DNA of 11,681 bases. Origin: Synura sp. LO234KE (taxonomy: Eukaryota; Sar; Synurophyceae; Synurales; Mallomonadaceae). A program made the translations under genes and the position numbers. The stretch spans positions 1 to 11,681 of the forward strand of contig VKHC01000485.1 of assembly GCA_015143735.1 (NCBI GenBank), given 5' to 3'. Positions within the stretch are counted from its first letter, which is position 1, and every line of letters begins with the position of its first letter. Of this stretch, positions 7,381 to 11,681 are shown in pieces. The notes below the pieces were generated by a model. It searched no databases. It was not told the origin of the DNA and was given only the letters and a program-made list of their open reading frames with translations.

Positions 7381-7985
7381 ACGCTCCTGGCGGGTCTCAA
7401 TGCCTCCGTAACTTGGATCATGAGGCGGAAGCGCTCCTTCCCCCCGTGCGCCATCCGTGTTCACTCCATGGACACGGGCGGTACTTACCGCCTCCCCCCC
7501 CTTGGATATGCCACTCAGCTCAGACTGGAACTGTACCCTGGCCATCCTCACCTGCGCCAGAGCTGCCTCCTTCTCGTTCCTCCAACTGCCCACGAATCCC
7601 GCCCCGGCCACCATCGTAAGCGTCCAAGCCCTCCATGAAAACGTTTGGATCAATACGTCCAAGCTTCGTTGCCTCCGCCGACGCGCTCCCAGCACCTTCC
7701 GGCCTGCTCCTCCAAGAACCCGTTCCTAATCCTCGATTACTCTCCTCGTAACTCGCGAAATTCCTCTGTTAACTCCCATATGCGTCTTCGCCCCTGCCCC
7801 CACTGACGTGCTACTATAGCAGCAACAGTACCAATAGTTTGATAACCTGTCCTGTAAGGCCACTATATGCCAAACTCGACTGGCCACAGGAGATACCTGC
7901 CCAGGATGTCTATATATGCCGACGACGGGAGGTTCACCCGATTCAAGTAATGTGCTCCCCCCTCCTACCCCGAAAGCCTTCACCC
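7381..7985 (-). other. GC-rich stretch upstream of the RT remnant, content unclear
   Basis: Minus-strand frames run through here in line with the RT frame (to about 7695) and in another frame over 7726-7983. One minus frame has a Glu/Arg/Gly-rich segment (LEEREGGSSGAGEDGQG), which could be part of a nucleic-acid-binding or linker region. I cannot match it to the N-terminal RT blocks expected before GDVCSP, so this may be unrelated DNA at the truncation point or a heavily decayed 5' part of the same element. Confidence 0.3.
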
Positions 7986-8320
7986 TGTTGCAGGGATTCT
8001 CTACCTAGCTCATAATGGCTTCTTGGAAGCTTTCATGGTGAAGTGGAGCATGTACAAGTATAGCAAGAAATCTATTGTAGAAATATCTAGGTTAGATAGA
8101 CGCTGTAGTCTCAATTAAAAATTCTTTCAAGAAGTTGTATCATTTTAGGTGCAGAATAGTTCACATTAGCAACATCTACCAATAAGATCTCTACATTGGA
8201 ACGCCATTACAAAACGATTCGTAGAAGAACAAATTACAGTAATTGCGGAGCTTCTACATCTGCTACCACGGTGAAGAACCTAGTCAAAGACTAAAGGAAG
8301 AAAACGGCAACATATGACGA

Positions 8321-8367
8321 TTATTGTGAATATTTTCGAGATTAGCGAAAATTGAATTTCACAATAA
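8321..8367. repeat. 17-bp interrupted hairpin
   Basis: TTATTGTGAA (8321-8330) pairs with TTCACAATAA (8358-8367), and ATTTTCG (8332-8338) pairs with CGAAAAT (8346-8352) around a 7-base loop. An internal loop of 1 versus 5 bases separates the two stems. It could be the end of a small fold-back element or a chance palindrome in AT-rich DNA. Confidence 0.7.
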
Positions 8368-9163
8368 CGAGATTTTTGGAAAAAATAGCCGCCGGTAGAG
8401 ATAATAGCGGCAATTTTGTTAGCTTCAGTGGAATCGGTAGTGATGTCGAGGAGGAGCTGAATATAAGGTTATCTTTGGAATCTTTGAAGGAATACGAGTA
8501 AAAGTCAGATTCGTTCCAGTTGGTAAAGTATTGGATTCGGTATTAAGAAGTTGTTTGTTTTACTAAATTATAGTTTTATGAATAATAGCATCCCATATAT
8601 AACAACCCATATGCAGCTCTGATCTTATATTATGTTAAAGTTGAAATCAGTTAATATAACTAATTAAGATAAATTTTCTTAAGTTCTCATGTTATCTCAA
8701 ACAAACGGTAGTAAGCCCGGAATGTGTGAAAGTTTTATTGCTTTATTTATTAATTTGAGCTTGCAATCTGAGTAATGGTTGTATAGCATAAGATGGCATT
8801 GTATGATCATAGAGATAGAACTATTCAGAAACGGCAGATCGATTCCATAAAATCAAAAAGGATACGCACTACAGTTATTCTTTGGTAATGAAAATGTTGA
8901 TGGTTAGGATGTAATGTATCTAAATCTATATCAGAATTTATACAGTAAAACGAATCGATTCGAAAACGAATAAGTGTGATTGGATTCAATTATATAAATC
9001 ACCAAAGCTAAAATAAATATTTTTGAGTAGAAGAAATCCAGGTAGTATATTCATGCAGTTCTTACAGAATTATTTACTTCACTTCGCAGTTCGCAAACTC
9101 CGTCATCATGGCAGCAATCATTACTTGAAAGACGATTTTGTCGATATCATTTTATTGCATTTG

Positions 9164-9270
9164 AGATGTATCTCGGCACCTGCGACGGTTCTTCGTATTT
9201 CTTTTCCTCCAATTTTTTATTTTTTCAGATGCATCTCGCCAGCTGCAAGATAACGACCTGCGTATTTCTT
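9164..9270 (+). repeat. imperfect tandem duplication, two ~40-bp copies
   Basis: Copy one (9164-9203) reads AGATGTATCTCGGCACCTGC, then a divergent part, then CGTATTTCTT. Copy two (9227-9270) reads AGATGCATCTCGCCAGCTGC and ends in the same CGTATTTCTT. The start of copy two, AGATGCATCT, is a perfect palindrome. The spacing is 63-67 bases. Confidence 0.7.
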
Positions 9271-9540
9271 AACTTTTCAACTTTTTCTTTGTGCTGCAAA
9301 TGGCCTGCTGAAAGTTACCATCTAACCGACATGCTCCTCCTGTGTGGTCTCCAACGAAAAGATCATAGTTTTAAAAATCCTGTTTTCGTCTCAATCCACA
9401 TATCTAAGATTTTCTACTCCAGTTCTGAGAGGTTTTGACTCAGAATTTGCCAATAAGGTTTTAAATCTTTTTTATTTAAACCATTAAAATTTCGGTCAAA
9501 TACAGAGCCTCAAATATCGATTACTTCAACTCGAAACCAA

Positions 9541-10590
9541 ACCTAAAACAGAATATCAGAAAATTCAGTTAAGCCTCAGGAAGATGCAGGGAACTCTCCC
9601 AAAGCATTGCCCATGGCCTGGACCAACGCTTCCCGCCAACTAAATCCAGATAAGTTTCAAATCAAAAAATTGTTGTCAACCTTGATTCGGCGCCTCGGTT
9701 TCTTTTCGGAGCATCAACAAATCAGGTCGTATTTCCCATGGCTGGACCTCATGCTGTCAGCGAGCTCAACCCTGGCCGAGTCAAAATCAGGATCCAGAAT
9801 CTTCCAGGGAGCGTCTTAGGCGACCACCTCTGGTGCAAATGGCATTGAGTTTAGAGCCACGGAAAATATTAACGCCCCACAAGAATCATCGCATGTCTCA
9901 TATTCTATCGGCAATATCTGCAAAGAGTTCTCGATACGACTTTGAGCCAAGACTTGATCAATCACCGTAACAATGGTGGTTCTTCAGTAAAAATGAGCTT
10001 ACTTCAGAATCCTCGAAGACTTTGAAAGCTTCCACGGAACTCTTCTTGATCTCAGCATATTCCGATGAGGCGACTTTCCAGCAATACCTGCAGCGAACTC
10101 TAGCGACAACTGCGAACCAGAATTTGCACATGCAGAAAGACACGGGAAGAGGAAGTCAGCCAACTGCAGCGTTGCAGTGGCATTCCTCTTGCGCCGCACG
10201 AGAAGCAGTCCACCCCCGCGCGACTGATTACGTTTTCCAGCCCGACCCGGAAATAAGTCTCCGTGCTCGCGCGGCACGGGATAAACATACTGACTGGGCA
10301 TCACTTCGTAAGTCGATCATTGCGGGAGCCACTGTGGCTGCTAGGTATGGTCTCCCCATGGATGGGGCCGCACATGTCAAGCACCTGACATCCATCCGGG
10401 AGTATAATCGATTTCTTGCGGTCAAAAAGCTGAAGCCTCCACTACTTTAAACGGCTCGGCTCACCGATATGGATTACAACAGCGCCACCTCCTCGAGAAG
10501 GCCCTCAGAAAATCTTGGAACTCCTCAAATCAAGTGACCCTGATTAAACAGATTTTGGAGGTCCTGCAGTCTCCGGAGTGGGACCGCTGA
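9541..10590 (+). pseudogene. decayed or intron-split coding region, unknown family
   Basis: Successive open blocks follow one another in different frames. Frame one runs about 9547-9819 and ends in TAG. A second frame runs from about 9806 to a TAA at 10448-10450, broken once by TAA at about 9967. A third block, open from 10408 to TGA at 10588-10590, contains HRYGLQQRHLLEKALRKSW. The blocks overlap slightly at each switch, as expected when small indels have shifted one old frame. The middle block has a conserved-looking Arg/Ala-rich segment followed by DWASLRKSIIAGATVAARYG. I recognise no domain. Introns are an alternative explanation for some breaks, but I find no convincing donor and acceptor pair that restores the frame. 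Confidence 0.4.
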
Positions 10591-10699
10591 GGCTGTCTCG
10601 ACAGATTGAGACCCAACGGAATTTTTCCTCCAAGGTCGTATATGCCGAAGGAGTTGGCTCTGCATCTTTGTCTTCAAGGTCACCTCATCGAGATATGAA

Positions 10700-11177
10700 C
10701 TGAAACAAAATTTTTCCAGCCTCGATATCCGTGTCTGCCCTAACTGAGAAACTCCACAGCGACATGTTGCCGATAGATCATCTTTCAGCCTTTTACGACA
10801 GCAGGCTTCCATTAGACGACAACGTTCTTCTTGCTGCACTCCGAAGAATTGCAGCAGACCTAAGGCACTGTTCCAGCGAGTGGCTAGGTCATTTCTCCTT
10901 GGACCAAATGGATCGTCGCGAGAGTCTTTTTGAGCCATATGATCAAGTGCGGTGGGACGAGCTCATTAACCCCTTGTGGAATGAACTCCTATCTTTTGTG
11001 GAAGAAGCTTGGCTGGCCAATAAAAGCTTCAACCTCCCGGACGAGAAGCGCCTTCTACTCACCTACCAGCTTGTAGACAGGGCAGAATCGCCATCGGGAG
11101 GCTACAGTGACGCTCCGCCGTGTGCAACAGCACCGCTTATTCCGACCCTCCCAATCCTGACCCCAGCTTTGAACTGA
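10700..11177 (+). CDS. hypothetical acidic/leucine-rich coding block, probably the same locus as 9541-10590
   Basis: The frame is open from just after a TGA at about 10697 to TGA at 11175-11177, about 158 codons; the first ATG is at about 10762. The protein is rich in Leu, Asp and Glu with spaced Trp residues (EWLGHFSLDQMDRRESLFEP, then VRWDEL, PLWNELLSFVEEAW) and ends in a Pro/Thr/Ser-rich tail. The alternating acidic and hydrophobic pattern looks like real helical protein sequence. The family is unknown. It probably continues the decayed gene upstream, since the gap is only about 110 bases and all blocks share the strand; a separate exon or fragment is possible. Confidence 0.4.
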
Positions 11178-11681
11178 ACCAGTTCTGGTCCCGTCTACAG
11201 CGATCTCCTGGTTATTGCCGCGTAACCTGTTTTTTTTTTCGTACGCGTCCCGAATCTCTTGAGGGGAAAGCGTTCACCTCCCGAGGTCTCTCCCTCTCGC
11301 GTCTCAACATTCCTGCGGCGATCAGTGTTTTACCCACTTGCCTGTCCTCTTGCCCTATTTCTTGCTGCATAACCTTTTCCTTCGATTGCGCTCGCTACGC
11401 TCCACGCATATGTCTTCTCTCCCCGCCCCTGGATGCATCTGCATGGGTAGAGATTCCCATAGCTCTAGTAGGGGACATAGTAGCATATTAAGAAAGTCCT
11501 CCGGGTGTAGGCATCCGGCTCCCTCTACTCAGCCGCTGGACTTTCCATTTGGTACATAGAGGTTGGTTATTTATTAGTCGGTGCCTCTGGCTATGTTTGA
11601 CTCTCCTGTCTCTCTTTCATATATACCACTCAGTACTAAATAACTAGAAGATTTTCGGCTATAAAAAGATCATTTTTTGTT
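11178..11681. other. terminal stretch without a recognisable gene
   Basis: A T10 run lies at 11230-11239, which would read as a short poly(A) on the minus strand. Pyrimidine-rich DNA follows, with open frames on the plus strand (about 11120-11559) that have Cys/Ser/Pro composition and no recognisable motif. A TATAAAAAG word at 11660-11668 resembles a TATA box, but any transcription unit it might serve is outside the window. Confidence 0.4.

Larger units (their letters stand above)
7986..9540. other. AT-rich intergenic DNA
   Basis: The composition turns AT-rich near 7990 and stays so to about 9540. I see no long frame, RT block, tRNA or rRNA. The only structures are the hairpin at 8321-8367 and the imperfect duplication at 9164-9270. 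Two short frames of 76 and 90 codons at 9023-9438 are Phe/Leu/Ser-rich, cross the duplication, and look accidental. Confidence 0.5.

Noticed and set aside
7413-7729. Plus-strand frames of 68-90 codons
   Set aside because: Pro/Ser/Arg-rich translations produced by GC-rich DNA; no motif and no start context.
10525-10938. Minus-strand frame of 137 codons opposite the 10700-11177 block
   Set aside because: Plausible length, but the plus-strand frame is longer, fits the run of plus-strand blocks before it, and has a more protein-like acidic/hydrophobic pattern.
11660-11668. TATA-box promoter
   Set aside because: A single AT-rich word at the window edge with no gene visible downstream.

Overview
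The window looks like repeat-rich intergenic DNA from a eukaryote. There is no operon-like packing and no run of complete genes. I see two lineages of retroelement remains, several short repeat systems, and long AT-rich stretches with no recognisable content. The host cannot be named from the sequence. The non-LTR reverse transcriptase remnant and the extended Ty3/gypsy-like polyprotein tail have the flavour of protist, algal or early-fungal elements, but that is an impression from memory and not a database result.

Layout. Positions 3-656 (+) are the open 3' end of a retrotransposon-like polyprotein that enters from the left edge. It carries an integrase-tail motif and is followed by a polypurine tract (681-703) and a probable 3' LTR starting near 707. 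That LTR-like stretch holds two copies of a ~55-bp motif. The same motif recurs twice in the opposite orientation at 3400-3604, which suggests a related LTR on the minus strand. A three-copy 23-bp tandem repeat lies at 1755-1828. A broken, unrecognised minus-strand reading frame lies at 2451-3074.

The central structure (3721-7380) is a tail-to-tail pair of copies of one non-LTR (LINE-like) element. The right copy, on the minus strand, keeps recognisable reverse transcriptase blocks: GDVCSP at 7354-7371, FADD at 7223-7234, and NLGVWY at 6976-6993. These sit in more than one frame, so it is dead. The left copy, on the plus strand, is cut at its 5' side and starts near 3721. The two copies form large inverted repeats (3721-4443 with 5568-6301, and 5043-5099 with 5449-5505). 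The centre of symmetry lies close to a (CA)21 microsatellite at 5220-5262. The left copy has about 600 bp (4444-5042) where the right has about 60 bp, and an open frame of over 300 codons runs through that segment.

To the right, 7986-9540 is AT-rich with only small repeats and one hairpin. From 9541 to 11177 (+) there is a chain of open blocks in successive frames that reads like a decayed or intron-split protein of unknown family. The end of the window shows no supported gene. Nothing here forms a working pathway; the relationships are those of nested and neighbouring mobile elements.
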